A program made the position numbers and the translations under genes. The notes beneath the pieces were generated by a model. It saw only the letters and a list, made by a program, of their open reading frames with translations. It searched no databases and was not told where the DNA came from. A DNA stretch of 64,000 nt from Acetoanaerobium pronyense (GTDB lineage: Bacteria > Bacillota > Clostridia > Peptostreptococcales > Filifactoraceae), in contig NZ_JAGGLI010000002.1 in assembly GCF_017874355.1 (NCBI RefSeq), positions 1 through 64,000 of the forward strand. Reading direction: 5' to 3'. Position 1 is the stretch's first letter; each line of letters starts with the position of its first letter. Below, in pieces: positions 25,935-34,634 of this stretch.

Positions 25935-26111
25935 AACCTCCCACCACTGATGCAGTAGCTCAGTGGGGGTTTCCTATCATTAAAAGCTAGGTATTTCAAG
26001 AGTAAAGAAGGTTTGCTTCTTTGTTTCATGCAAGGCATGTGAATATACTAAGCTTTCTAAATAGGCAACACTGTTTAAGTGGGCGGGAACACGCCATCTA
26101 CTACTTTTAGC
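25935..26111 (-). ncRNA. candidate omega (reRNA) guide RNA of the TnpB element
   Basis: The ~175 bases between the tnpB stop and the right end have no reading frame, contain several short inverted repeats, and end in a stable hairpin. In TnpB systems this position encodes the scaffold of the guide RNA, with the guide being the bases just past the right end, here about 25934 downward on the minus strand. Assignment rests on position and family knowledge. Confidence 0.5.
25940..25969. repeat. right-end hairpin of the insertion element
   Basis: CCCACCACTGA (25940-25950), nine bases, TCAGTGGGGG (25960-25969). Confidence 0.7.
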
Positions 26112-27284
26112 TTACGCTATCCGTAGATACTTTGTTTCTTTGATATCTCCAATGTATCTAATGTCTTTATACAAATGCTTAGATAGTATGTTTCTAGCAC
26201 CATGGATATCTCTATGAGCTGTATAACTGCAACTGCATTTGTAATTTCTAGTAGAAACCTTTTTTCTTCTACTGCAAACAGGACATGTTTGACTTGTATA
26301 GCTTTCATCTATCTCATTAATAGTTATGTCACTGCTTTCTAGCTTATATTTAAGGTAATCCTTTAGCTTTCCAAAGTTCCAATTGGATAGTTTTTGGTTT
26401 ACCTTTTTTGTATTTTTGCCCTTTGTGTTTCTTTGGACCCCTTCAACCTTACCAATGACAACTTCTTTAACTCCTTCATTTACAGCAAAATCTACAAAGC
26501 TTTTAGTTGTTTTATGAAGGATGTCTTTAATTTGAGCCTCTGATTTTGACAAAATGTATCTCTTAGCTTTATTGTACTTTTTATACTGCTTAGAGCCCTT
26601 CTTGCATTTACTCATAAGTCTTTGAAGCTCAGCCAACTTTTTGTTTCTTAGCCTATTTACTGACCTCATCTTTCTGCCAGTTATAATTAGGGCGTTTTCA
26701 CTTTTAGTATAGGCAGCAATTGTATGGATTTCTCCAAGGTCAATACTGCAGATATTATCTCCAGTATTTGGACTTATAACTGCTTCATCATCATATGTTA
26801 TTGAAACCATAAGCTTTCTGTCATAGATAAGCTCTATTTCTTTAATATCATGAGCTGGAAGGTTTTTTACCCGTATTGTAATATGCTCCCTTCTTTTGCC
26901 ATTTCCTGTGCCCATAGATAAAGTTATCTTTCCATTTAGATGAACTGTAAAGGCTTTATCCACCCATTTAGTATTGAAGTTTTTCTTTTTCTTGTATGGA
27001 TATTTACTTTTAAGGCCAGCCTTTCTTGCTTTAAATGCAGCGTCTCTTGAAAATAGATACTTATGACAAACAGCTTGTACTGATTGACTATGAAGGGGAT
27101 ATTTATCTTTTAGTTCCTTTTGAAGTTGAGTTTTACCTATCCACTTACCATTATTTGCAAGTGAGTACTCTTTAGCTATTTTAAGGCAGCTGTTATATAT
27201 CTCAGCTGAAATACGATTACACTCAAATAGTCTATCTAGATTGATCTTAGTTGTAAAAAACTCAGTTTTAAGGCACCTAATCAT
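26112..27284 (-). CDS. tnpB: TnpB RNA-guided nuclease (IS605 OrfB)
   Basis: 390 residues. The RuvC acidic residues are in place: Asp in [14 protein letters not shown], Glu in VIGKVEGVQ, Asp in [12 protein letters not shown]. The zinc-ribbon half CPVC is followed by CSC rather than the usual CxxC, which is a small deviation. ATG 27284 has AAAGGAGG six bases upstream. The protein appears full length and possibly active. TnpB is known to cut DNA guided by an RNA from the element's right end, helping the element persist. Confidence 0.92.
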   Translation of the reverse strand: MIRCLKTEFFTTKINLDRLFECNRISAEIYNSCLKIAKEYSLANNGKWIGKTQLQKELKDKYPLHSQSVQAVCHKYLFSRDAAFKARKAGLKSKYPYKKKKNFNTKWVDKAFTVHLNGKITLSMGTGNGKRREHITIRVKNLPAHDIKEIELIYDRKLMVSITYDDEAVISPNTGDNICSIDLGEIHTIAAYTKSENALIITGRKMRSVNRLRNKKLAELQRLMSKCKKGSKQYKKYNKAKRYILSKSEAQIKDILHKTTKSFVDFAVNEGVKEVVIGKVEGVQRNTKGKNTKKVNQKLSNWNFGKLKDYLKYKLESSDITINEIDESYTSQTCPVCSRRKKVSTRNYKCSCSYTAHRDIHGARNILSKHLYKDIRYIGDIKETKYLRIA

Positions 27285-27395
27285 TTTAGTCCTCCTTTCT
27301 CTCAGATTCACAAAACATATGTTCTTCTATATCTACCCAAATATTTCACACAAAAAACTGGATTCTTAATTATTTTTTTGTTTTAAGACAAAAAA

Positions 27396-27448
27396 GCAAT
27401 CCATCCCGCCACTGAATTTAAGAAAAAACTCAGTGGGGGATGAATTGC
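27396..27448. repeat. left-end hairpin of the insertion element
   Basis: Arms 27396-27415 and 27430-27448 pair over about 18 bp with one mismatch and one bulge, and share the CACTGA core with the right end. The reading frame of the neighbouring regulator ends inside it. Confidence 0.7.
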
Positions 27449-28713
27449 CTAAATTCTGTTAAATCTAAAAACTTTTTCCCAACAATCTCCTTTAAATTTT
27501 CTGTATGGGATTTATCTTCATCTAAATATCTGGCTTTAATCTGAGGATATTCTTCATAATGAAATTTTATTAACTCTTTTTCCATTGGAATCAGCCTGTC
27601 AATTAAATCTCTATTGTCCTTATAACTAAAAAGTCCTTTTTTTACTATATCTGGGATTTCTTTACTTCTCACTTTTATATAGCTTTCTTCATTTGCCATA
27701 AAGTTTAAAAAACCTTTCGCGCATGAGAGCTGGATATCTGATTTTAGCTGACCTATATTATTTTTACATTGATACATCAAAAAACTAATCAGTGCATTTC
27801 TTGAAAAGTATATTGCCTTTGAAATCCTTTTTGATTCTTGAACAATGAAGTAGCTTATAAGCTCATATCTCTCAGAAAAGCTTCTCCTTGAAAGAGGAGG
27901 CAGCTCAATAACCATTGGAATCCGTCTTCTAAATGTATCCAGTAAAAAAGAATCTGGTTCTTCTGTAGTCGCCGCTATGATTTGAACCTTTACTCCCTCT
28001 ACATTAGAAACGCTGCCAAGCTCTCTATATATTCCATTGTCTATATATGTAAATAGCATCTCCTGTCCTTGATGGGATAGCCTATGGACTTCATCCAAAA
28101 ATAATATTCCGCCATTACTGACTTTTAAAAGCCCTTCCTTATCTTTCTCAGCTCCAGTATATGAGCCTTTTTTTGACCCAAATATCTGAGCTAAGAGTAG
28201 CTGAGGGTTGTCTGAGTAGTCCGCACAGTTGAGGGTTACAAAAGGTGCATTTGAGGGCTTTACTTTAGAGGCTATTGCGTACTCATGCATTTTTTCTGCA
28301 AAATACGACTTTCCGGCCCCTGTCTATCCAAGTATTAAAGTGTGTAGTCCATTTGGTGGATACAAGATAGCTGATTTTGCCTTTTGGACAGCTTGCAAAA
28401 GGCTATCATTTTCTCCAATTAAGCTTTTAAAAGAGCTTTCTTTTAGTTTAGAAATTTTGATGTCTACTGCCACCGATTTTTCATTTGATTTTATATTTTC
28501 CTCAAATCTTATACTTTTATCTAATGCTGGTTTATACTGAACAGGCCTAGTAAGTATTTTTTCTAGATATCCCTCTTTTACAAGGTCATTTAAATACCTA
28601 CTTGCAGTAGACCGATCAATTTTTAAAAAATCTCCTAAAAGCTTGGCGTTCACATGGCTTTCTTTTTCAAAAATTTTTTCTAGTTTTTCTAGTACCTCAT
28701 ATTTTTTATTCAT
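27430..28713 (-). pseudogene. decayed LevR-type sigma-54-dependent transcription activator
   Basis: Continuous frame from ATG 28713 except for one in-frame TAG at 28324-28326. The N-terminal winged helix (GDFLKIDRSTASRYLNDLVKEG) leads to a sigma-54 AAA+ domain with GSYTGA (for GAFTGA), ILFLDEVHRLSHQGQEML (Walker B) and FRRRIPMVIELPPL. The TAG sits exactly in Walker A: LILG-stop-TGAGKS, where Glu or Pro is normal. The frame is also cut at the insertion element, so the C-terminal PRD and phosphotransferase-type domains of LevR proteins are missing. No sigma-54-controlled sugar operon remains next to it. Confidence 0.82.
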
Positions 28714-28770
28714 AATAAACACCTCACACTTAGAGACTTTGATTAGATAAAAGAATATTTCAATGCTTTA

Positions 28771-29841
28771 TTATTTGTTAAATAACTTAGTTTCTATAGC
28801 CACAGTCGTCTGAGGTATTTCACAAGGTTTCCCATAATAATACCCTTGAAGCAAATCTATTCCCATTTCAATGAGTACATCAGCCTCTTCTTTTCTCTCT
28901 ATTCCTTCTGCTAGAGCTATTATATTATTTTCTTTTGCTACTTTTATATAATTTACTACTTTTTCTTGTTTTTTTGGTTGTTTATCTATATTTTTAATCA
29001 GGCTCATATCTATCTTCATATACTTCGGATTCAGAGCTAGAAGAGCATTTATATCTGAGTACCCACTTCCTATATCATCAAAAGCTGTAGAATATCCTTT
29101 ACCTTTATAGTAGGAAAGAATGTTATTCAGATGAGGATAATCTTCGATATAATCTGTTTCTACCACTTCAAATACTATATTTTTAGGATCTAGTCTATAT
29201 TTTGTTAATGCTTCATCAGTGGATTTCAAGCACTTCTCAGGGTCATAAATAGATGTAGGTATGAAGTTTATAAATACTTTTTTACTTATATTTTGCTTAG
29301 CCGCATTTTTAATTACGGTTTCTCTACATAATCTATCTAAAAAGAACAATAAATCCATATTTCTGGCTTTACTAAAAAGTTCATTTGGAGGAATTATACT
29401 CCCATCTTCTCTTATCCCTCTTGAAAGTGCTTCATATCCATATATCTCACCCGTATTTGCACTTATTATAGGTTGGAAAAATGTTTTTATACTAGATTTA
29501 TCAAGTACATAGAGTATATCTTTTCCTGAAAAAAAATCTATATAGTACTGAAGGGACTTTAATTTTTTGAGATTTTCATATTTTATTTCATTTTTTTCAG
29601 ACAAAGGCATTAGCTTTATATCTCTTTTTTCAATACAACTAAGATTCATTTCTAAAAATAGATTTATAATTTTTTCTAAATTCTCTTCTTCTACTAAAAA
29701 AATATCATTAACTAGTTTGAAATTTATATTTTTAAGTAAAAGAGAATTTTTCACTGGATCAATATGATGCTCTGTAGGTACTAATATACAAACTGATAAA
29801 TCTTCAAATATTGGGATTTTTGAGCAGCGGTCACAATTCAA
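28771..29841 (-). CDS. EAL-domain cyclic di-GMP phosphodiesterase
   Basis: 356 residues. The N-terminal ~110 residues carry a CDRC motif at the start and an unassigned domain. From ~115 an EAL domain follows with YEALSR, FINFIPTSIYDP, VFEVVETDYIED, FDDIGSGYSDINAL, KIDMSLI and LAEGIER, so catalytic residues look intact and hydrolysis of c-di-GMP is expected. The start is TTG at 29841, eight bases after AGGGGG. It may act against the GGDEF protein at 34635. Confidence 0.88.
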   Translation of the reverse strand: MNCDRCSKIPIFEDLSVCILVPTEHHIDPVKNSLLLKNINFKLVNDIFLVEEENLEKIINLFLEMNLSCIEKRDIKLMPLSEKNEIKYENLKKLKSLQYYIDFFSGKDILYVLDKSSIKTFFQPIISANTGEIYGYEALSRGIREDGSIIPPNELFSKARNMDLLFFLDRLCRETVIKNAAKQNISKKVFINFIPTSIYDPEKCLKSTDEALTKYRLDPKNIVFEVVETDYIEDYPHLNNILSYYKGKGYSTAFDDIGSGYSDINALLALNPKYMKIDMSLIKNIDKQPKKQEKVVNYIKVAKENNIIALAEGIERKEEADVLIEMGIDLLQGYYYGKPCEIPQTTVAIETKLFNK

Positions 29842-29904
29842 TTTTATACCCCCTAAAATATTACTGTATTTTTATCTATATTATAGTTTTTTTATCCATG
29901 CCTA

Positions 29905-30525
29905 TTAACTAAGCTTCTTTTCAAATCTCGTTCCTTTTGCCTTTATATATATCCATTTGGCTGAAAAAACACCAGCATACCCTGCAAACCCTCCTATAAG
30001 TATTCCGCCGAGTATATCCGATGGATAATGAACCATAAGATAGTTTCTAGAAACTCCCATAAGGATTACAAATAAAAAACCTATAAAACTATATTTTTTG
30101 TTAAAGCTTAAAAATATAGCACTCATCATTGCCATAGCCGCTGTAGTATGACCTGATGGAAATGCATGGCCATAGTAATATCTGCCCCCAACATACTCCC
30201 ACCATGTATGATAGATACTACTTATATCTTCATACGGCCTAGGTCTTGAAATTAAGGGCTTTAATATTATATTTGTCAAAATGGCTCCTAAAGCCATTCC
30301 CAATAAAACTGCTATTCCAGCTTTTCTTGTCTTTCTAAATAATATCATTATTAGTCCTATTAAAATCAAACCCACTCCATAGTCTCCAGTCATACTTATA
30401 AATGTAAAGAAGGGGGTTAGAGAATTCTTCGTAGCTACTGCCAGTTCATGAAGTATATTAAGTATAGTATAATCAAACCTATAAAAAATTTCGTTAATTC
30501 CTGCTGCAATTAATGTAGTATCCAT
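29905..30525 (-). CDS. PAP2-family membrane phosphatase
   Basis: 206 residues with about five membrane segments. The three acid-phosphatase motifs are present: KPLISRPRP, the PSGHTTAAM motif (catalytic His), and SRNYLMVHYPSDILGG. Such enzymes dephosphorylate lipid phosphates such as phosphatidic acid or undecaprenyl pyrophosphate. It is transcribed alone, with a GTGAGG site before the ATG. Confidence 0.88.
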   Translation of the reverse strand: MDTTLIAAGINEIFYRFDYTILNILHELAVATKNSLTPFFTFISMTGDYGVGLILIGLIMILFRKTRKAGIAVLLGMALGAILTNIILKPLISRPRPYEDISSIYHTWWEYVGGRYYYGHAFPSGHTTAAMAMMSAIFLSFNKKYSFIGFLFVILMGVSRNYLMVHYPSDILGGILIGGFAGYAGVFSAKWIYIKAKGTRFEKKLS

Positions 30526-30584
30526 TTTTATGCCTCACTTTAATATTTTGCAAAATGCCATATATTTCTTTAACTTTTTTAGTT

Positions 30585-31694
30585 TTAGTTCATTGAAAAG
30601 AAAAAGCTTCCTAAAATTAAAATAAGAAGTATAGCTGTTATGATGATTCCTATGGGATGTCCAAAATTAATAGTCCATCCTATTCCAAATCTCTTTTCTA
30701 CAAATATGCTCGAATCATCTTTATTATAATAAAAGGTTCCAAATTTCCAGAAATTATCATCATCCCTATCAATTATTTTATCGCTTACCTCTTCGTGTTC
30801 ATCTATTTTGATCCTGCTACCACTTTGGCCGGTTTTAAATGCCACATAAATAGCTCCTATCATTGGGCTGAGAGTCACAAGAACATTTGCGAATATATGG
30901 AATTTATTCCCCTGATTAAAAATTCCAATTATTACAAGCTGCATATACATAAAATGAAGTGTAAGTAGTATTATTAAAAAAGCTATATATTTAGCCCAGT
31001 AATTTTTTGCAATTAGATTTTGTTTTAAAGATGTTTTAGGCTTTGTCGCTTGAATATTAGGCTTTACTCTCACTATCATTTTATATATTCCAAAAAAAAG
31101 ACCTGTCATACCAATTTGATTTATAGGTATTGAATAGGCTGTTAAAAACCCTTTTTCTCCATAGGTTGTAGGATTTCCTGTAAAATCAAAGTTTATTGGT
31201 ATCTGATTAGGTAAGCTTTCATAATTAAAAAAAGTAATCATCAATGTAGTAATAGAAACTAAAAGCGGAAGCATAAATAAATAAGGTGATATGAATTTAA
31301 TATCTGGTTTTTTTGATGTATTTACAACTACCATTTGTTTCTTACTTAGAGTCCATCCCTTGGCTTTTTTTAATTCTTTAGCTTTTTTATGAACATAGAT
31401 ATAATTTACCCACAAAATAGCCAGTAGTAAAAATATACCCATCATCTGTAGATTATAATTTTTTGTAATAAAAGCTGTACTATTTATAATTATTGAAAAT
31501 CCCACAGAACTATAGATAAAATTTCTTTTATAGAGATTTTTAAGATCTATTACTTCTTGTTCATTATTTACTTTTTCAGGAATAACCACTCCAAATAACA
31601 AGGTTTTTCTAATGAATTTTGGCATGAGTAGACCCAGTAAAATAAGGGGGATATATATTGTTAGCAAGTTAATTAAAAAAATATATACAAACAT
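30585..31694 (-). CDS. DUF1648/DUF5808 membrane protein
   Basis: 369 residues with about nine hydrophobic segments. The SLPNQIPINFDFTGNPTTYG stretch is the DUF1648 signature, and the C-terminal FWKFGTFYYNKDDSSIFV followed by GWTINFGHP is the DUF5808 module. Function is unknown. In many Firmicutes this type lies behind a YtrA-like GntR regulator and an ABC-2-type transporter, exactly as here, so it probably helps in envelope stress response. It starts one base after the regulator stop codon. Confidence 0.8.
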   Translation of the reverse strand: MFVYIFLINLLTIYIPLILLGLLMPKFIRKTLLFGVVIPEKVNNEQEVIDLKNLYKRNFIYSSVGFSIIINSTAFITKNYNLQMMGIFLLLAILWVNYIYVHKKAKELKKAKGWTLSKKQMVVVNTSKKPDIKFISPYLFMLPLLVSITTLMITFFNYESLPNQIPINFDFTGNPTTYGEKGFLTAYSIPINQIGMTGLFFGIYKMIVRVKPNIQATKPKTSLKQNLIAKNYWAKYIAFLIILLTLHFMYMQLVIIGIFNQGNKFHIFANVLVTLSPMIGAIYVAFKTGQSGSRIKIDEHEEVSDKIIDRDDDNFWKFGTFYYNKDDSSIFVEKRFGIGWTINFGHPIGIIITAILLILILGSFFFSMN

Positions 31695-31695
31695 C

Positions 31696-32088
31696 TTAGT
31701 CCCCCTTTATTACATTATAGCTATCGTAATTTTTTTCAACAATATTCATGAATTCTTCTTTTGATACCCCTCTTAGATATGCTTCAGCCGAGATATTTTT
31801 AATGATTTCATCAAGATATTCTATATACTCCTTTGTTTTTTCGGCCTTTAAATCTGGGTTAATCATCACTCCACTTTTCCTATGAATCACAACCCAGCCC
31901 TCTTGTTTTAGCTGGTTGTATACCTTGTTTACTGTATGAAAGTTGATTCCAATATCTGCAGCAAGTTGTCTTACTGATGGCAAGTCTTCACCTAGCTTTA
32001 GCTCTCCAGATGCAATAGCCCTTATTATTTGATTTTTTATTTGCTGATATATAGGGACTTCTGAGTCAAACTGTATATATAAAAGCAT
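31696..32088 (-). CDS. GntR-family repressor of the YtrA type
   Basis: 130 residues: an N-terminal winged helix (PIYQQIKNQIIRAIASGELK, then LPSVRQLAADIGINFHTVNKVY) and a short C-terminal helical tail, the small YtrA class. It sits inside the ABC operon it most likely controls. The 39-base palindrome before the operon (34448-34486) is the candidate binding site. AAGGGGG precedes the ATG. Confidence 0.88.
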   Translation of the reverse strand: MLLYIQFDSEVPIYQQIKNQIIRAIASGELKLGEDLPSVRQLAADIGINFHTVNKVYNQLKQEGWVVIHRKSGVMINPDLKAEKTKEYIEYLDEIIKNISAEAYLRGVSKEEFMNIVEKNYDSYNVIKGD

Positions 32089-32099
32089 GGTATCCCCCT

Positions 32100-33695
32100 T
32101 TATTTAATCTCTTCAAATTTTTTTGGATAAAATTTATATAAAATATAGCTTGAGATAATATATAAAATAAAAAGAATAAAGCTGAAAAAAAGAATAACAT
32201 TGGAAAGTTTATCTGATATACCTCTATATAAAAGATAAAACCCTCCAATAACTATAGCTCTAATAACTAGTGAAAGAAGTACATTTAGATTATTTTTTAC
32301 TGCTGCCGTAGGGCTAAGCCAGTTTAAAGAAGGTCTTTCAATATTTATAAATATATCTACCGTAGATAAAAACAAAGTAGCAACTATGCAAAATACAAAA
32401 GCATTTAAAGCGGTCTCAATATTTATATTTAGGTATACTCCCGCTGTAATTCCAAGAAGAATAGAAGCAAAAAAAGTGATTATAAGGGTTGAATATACTC
32501 TATACCTAATATTATCTTTTCCAGAAATCGGCATAACTCTAGTTTCCCAAAAGCTTTTTCCTTCTCTTGAAATTACTGTAGCTGAAAGACTCCCAACAAT
32601 AGCAGGAGTTGTAATTATCCCAGCATATATATACACAATATATGAAGAGAAATATGGTGATGAGAGTATCTCATTTGATAGCTCTCCAGTAAAAGACAGC
32701 ATAAAAAACATTATTATTGGTAAAAACATTATAAGAACTGAGTTTAACAAAAATACTGGAGTTCCAAATATTATTCCAATATGTCTTTTGATTAGCTGTA
32801 ATCCTTTACTTCGTTTTTTATAATAAATCTTACCTCTGCTTTTTATCCCTGAGCCTTCCTCATTAAAAGCTAAAAGACCCTTCATATATATATGCCTTGC
32901 TATTATTTTTAGAAGATAAAAAAAACCTGCGTTTAGAAGGATAAATAACGCTGCGTCTATTAATGACCCTGTAATCATCTTAGTAAGCCAAATACTAGGT
33001 GGGAAGCTTCTTCCAATTAATCTAAGTATTCCATCTTCCTGTAAAAGCATTTGATTTAGAGTCTCAGGACTCATCTCCATTTTAGCAATCAAAAGCTGGA
33101 TAAAAATAATCCCTGTTAGTAGCATTATATTTCCAGCTATTGCAAGGATATTTCTTTTTTTGCTTCCTCCAACAAAGGACATAAAAGGAATAATTATAAG
33201 GGTTGCTAAAATCATTGGCAAAATAGGAGCCATAAAAACAGCCATTATTCCTGTAAATATAACATAAATATCTATCCCTGTCCCTAAGATATGTACGATA
33301 ATTGAAGTTCCAAGGAAAAAAGTTCCAATCATAAAAAGATAGATGTATACTGCCGCAAGTTTAGAAAAAACAATAAAATCGGCTTTTACTGGAAGGGTTG
33401 CCAGAAATTTGAGGTCCTTGGAGTAAAAGAATACAGATATAATAAAAGGGATACATGCAAAAAACATCATCATCACAGTCCCTATATACATATAGGTTAT
33501 TGTAAGCTCCCCTTGATTTATAACTAAAAATACTTCATTTACCTTCTTTACAATTTGAAATGCAGGTATGATTAATAATACTGGTATTAGAATAATTATC
33601 AAAGAAAGCCATTTATTTTTCACATTGGCACTTTGAGTATACTTGCTTAAAAAATCCTTTATCTGAATTTTAGTAAGTGCAATAAATTTATTCAT
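32100..33695 (-). CDS. ABC transporter membrane subunit, large ABC-2-like type
   Basis: 531 residues with about 12 hydrophobic segments in two halves; an FFYSKDLKFLATLPVK-type loop after the third segment is typical of ABC-2-like exporters of the YtrC/EcsB style. It overlaps the ATPase gene by eight bases and pairs with it. Substrate unknown; antimicrobial peptides or wall-related compounds are plausible for YtrA-controlled systems. Confidence 0.82.
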   Translation of the reverse strand: MNKFIALTKIQIKDFLSKYTQSANVKNKWLSLIIILIPVLLIIPAFQIVKKVNEVFLVINQGELTITYMYIGTVMMMFFACIPFIISVFFYSKDLKFLATLPVKADFIVFSKLAAVYIYLFMIGTFFLGTSIIVHILGTGIDIYVIFTGIMAVFMAPILPMILATLIIIPFMSFVGGSKKRNILAIAGNIMLLTGIIFIQLLIAKMEMSPETLNQMLLQEDGILRLIGRSFPPSIWLTKMITGSLIDAALFILLNAGFFYLLKIIARHIYMKGLLAFNEEGSGIKSRGKIYYKKRSKGLQLIKRHIGIIFGTPVFLLNSVLIMFLPIIMFFMLSFTGELSNEILSSPYFSSYIVYIYAGIITTPAIVGSLSATVISREGKSFWETRVMPISGKDNIRYRVYSTLIITFFASILLGITAGVYLNINIETALNAFVFCIVATLFLSTVDIFINIERPSLNWLSPTAAVKNNLNVLLSLVIRAIVIGGFYLLYRGISDKLSNVILFFSFILFILYIISSYILYKFYPKKFEEIK

Positions 33696-34407
33696 CTTTT
33701 GTCATCTCCAAAAATACTTTTTCAAGGGTAGTATCATCACTTTTTTTAATATTTTCTACAGTATCACAAACTATAAGCTTTCCTTTGTGAATAATTGCCA
33801 CTCTATCACAGATATTTTCCACAACCTCTAACCCATGGGATGAAAAAAATACAGTCCCTCCATTATCACAGTGCTCTTTCATTAAATCCTTTAAAATTTT
33901 TGCAGAGTATGGGTCAAGACCTACCATAGGCTCATCAAGTATAAAAATTTCAGGTTTTGGAAGAAGTGCCCCTGATATAATGAGTTTTTGCTTCATACCG
34001 TGAGAATATGAATTTACGGGTTGTGTTAAAGCATCATAAATTTGAAATTCCTTTGTGAATTTTTCAATCCTTTCCTTCCTCATCTCTACAGACACATCAT
34101 ACATATCCCCTATAAAGTTTAGATAATCTATTCCCTTAATTGAATCAAATATAGCAGGATAATCAGGAACATAGGTAAAGCTTCCCTTTGCCTCTACTGG
34201 TGATTTTGAAATATCAAAGCCATTGACTTTAATGATACCAGAACTTGGAGACAGTATCCCTGTAATCATTTTTATAGTTGTGGTCTTACCAGCCCCATTT
34301 GGTCCAATAAAACCCATTATCTCTCCTTTTTTAACCTCTAGTGATATATTTTCTACCACATTTTTTTGCTTATCATAGGATTTTGATACATCTTTTAATA
34401 CAAGCAT
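33688..34407 (-). CDS. ABC transporter ATPase
   Basis: 239 residues. Walker A is GPNGAGKTT, the signature is YSHGMKQKLIISGAL (SHGMK for SGGQ, common in ABC-2 ATPases), Walker B is IFILDEP and the H-loop is FSSHGLE. ATG 34407 with AGAGGTG upstream is preferred over the in-frame GTG at 34416, which lies within that site. First gene of the four-gene operon ATPase-permease-GntR-DUF1648. Confidence 0.92.
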   Translation of the reverse strand: MLVLKDVSKSYDKQKNVVENISLEVKKGEIMGFIGPNGAGKTTTIKMITGILSPSSGIIKVNGFDISKSPVEAKGSFTYVPDYPAIFDSIKGIDYLNFIGDMYDVSVEMRKERIEKFTKEFQIYDALTQPVNSYSHGMKQKLIISGALLPKPEIFILDEPMVGLDPYSAKILKDLMKEHCDNGGTVFFSSHGLEVVENICDRVAIIHKGKLIVCDTVENIKKSDDTTLEKVFLEMTKDE

Positions 34408-34447
34408 GACGTTCACCTCTTTATATTCATGAATTTATTCTATTAAC

Positions 34448-34486
34448 ACTTATATCTGTTATATATAATATATAACAGATATAAGT
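34448..34486. promoter_or_regulatory. 39-base perfect palindrome, candidate GntR operator
   Basis: Two perfect 18-base arms (34448-34465 and 34469-34486) around TAA. It contains TATCTGTTATATA and its complement, and lies 41 bases before the ATPase start. Its length and AT-rich dyads fit an operator bound by the operon's own YtrA-like repressor; it may also overlap the promoter. Confidence 0.7.
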
Positions 34487-34592
34487 TAGTTTCAATATTT
34501 TTTATTTTTATTATATTTTATAGTACTTTATGCTTAATTTTTTATGCTATAATATAGTTTAAATATCCATTAATTTTGGTTTTTTATTTTGC

Positions 34593-34620
34593 TTTCATAG
34601 TAAGCACTCTTACTGTGAAG
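34593..34620 (+). other. leader hairpin before the GGDEF gene
   Basis: Arms 34593-34604 and 34609-34620 pair over 12 bp (two G-T pairs) around a CACT loop, ending three bases before the AGGGGG ribosome site. It could influence translation. It lacks the conserved sequence of a c-di-GMP riboswitch. Confidence 0.4.
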
Positions 34621-34634
34621 ACAGGGGGAGCAAA

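Larger units (their letters stand above)
25930..27450 (-). mobile_element. IS605/IS1341-type insertion element carrying tnpB only
   Basis: About 1.5 kb with no inverted terminal repeats. Instead each end carries a subterminal hairpin sharing a CACTGA/TCAGTG core (25940-25969 and 27396-27448), the hallmark of the IS200/IS605 family. Only tnpB is present and no tnpA (Y1 transposase) is visible, so movement would need TnpA in trans. Exact ends are not fixed; this is my estimate. It abuts a decayed LevR-type regulator gene. Confidence 0.8.

Noticed and set aside
25930-26111. CRISPR-like array near the insertion element
   Set aside because: Only single inverted repeats are present; no regularly spaced direct repeats occur here or elsewhere in the window.
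27396-27448. Rho-independent terminator for the regulator gene
   Set aside because: The hairpin shares its core with the other end of the element and is better explained as the left-end recognition hairpin.
28324-28326. TAG in the activator read as pyrrolysine
   Set aside because: Pyrrolysine is known in methylamine methyltransferases and a few others, not in Walker A loops; the gene is also cut by the insertion element, so decay is simpler.
34500-34634. Cyclic-di-GMP riboswitch upstream of the GGDEF gene
   Set aside because: The conserved core bases of the known c-di-GMP riboswitch classes are not present; only a simple hairpin is seen.
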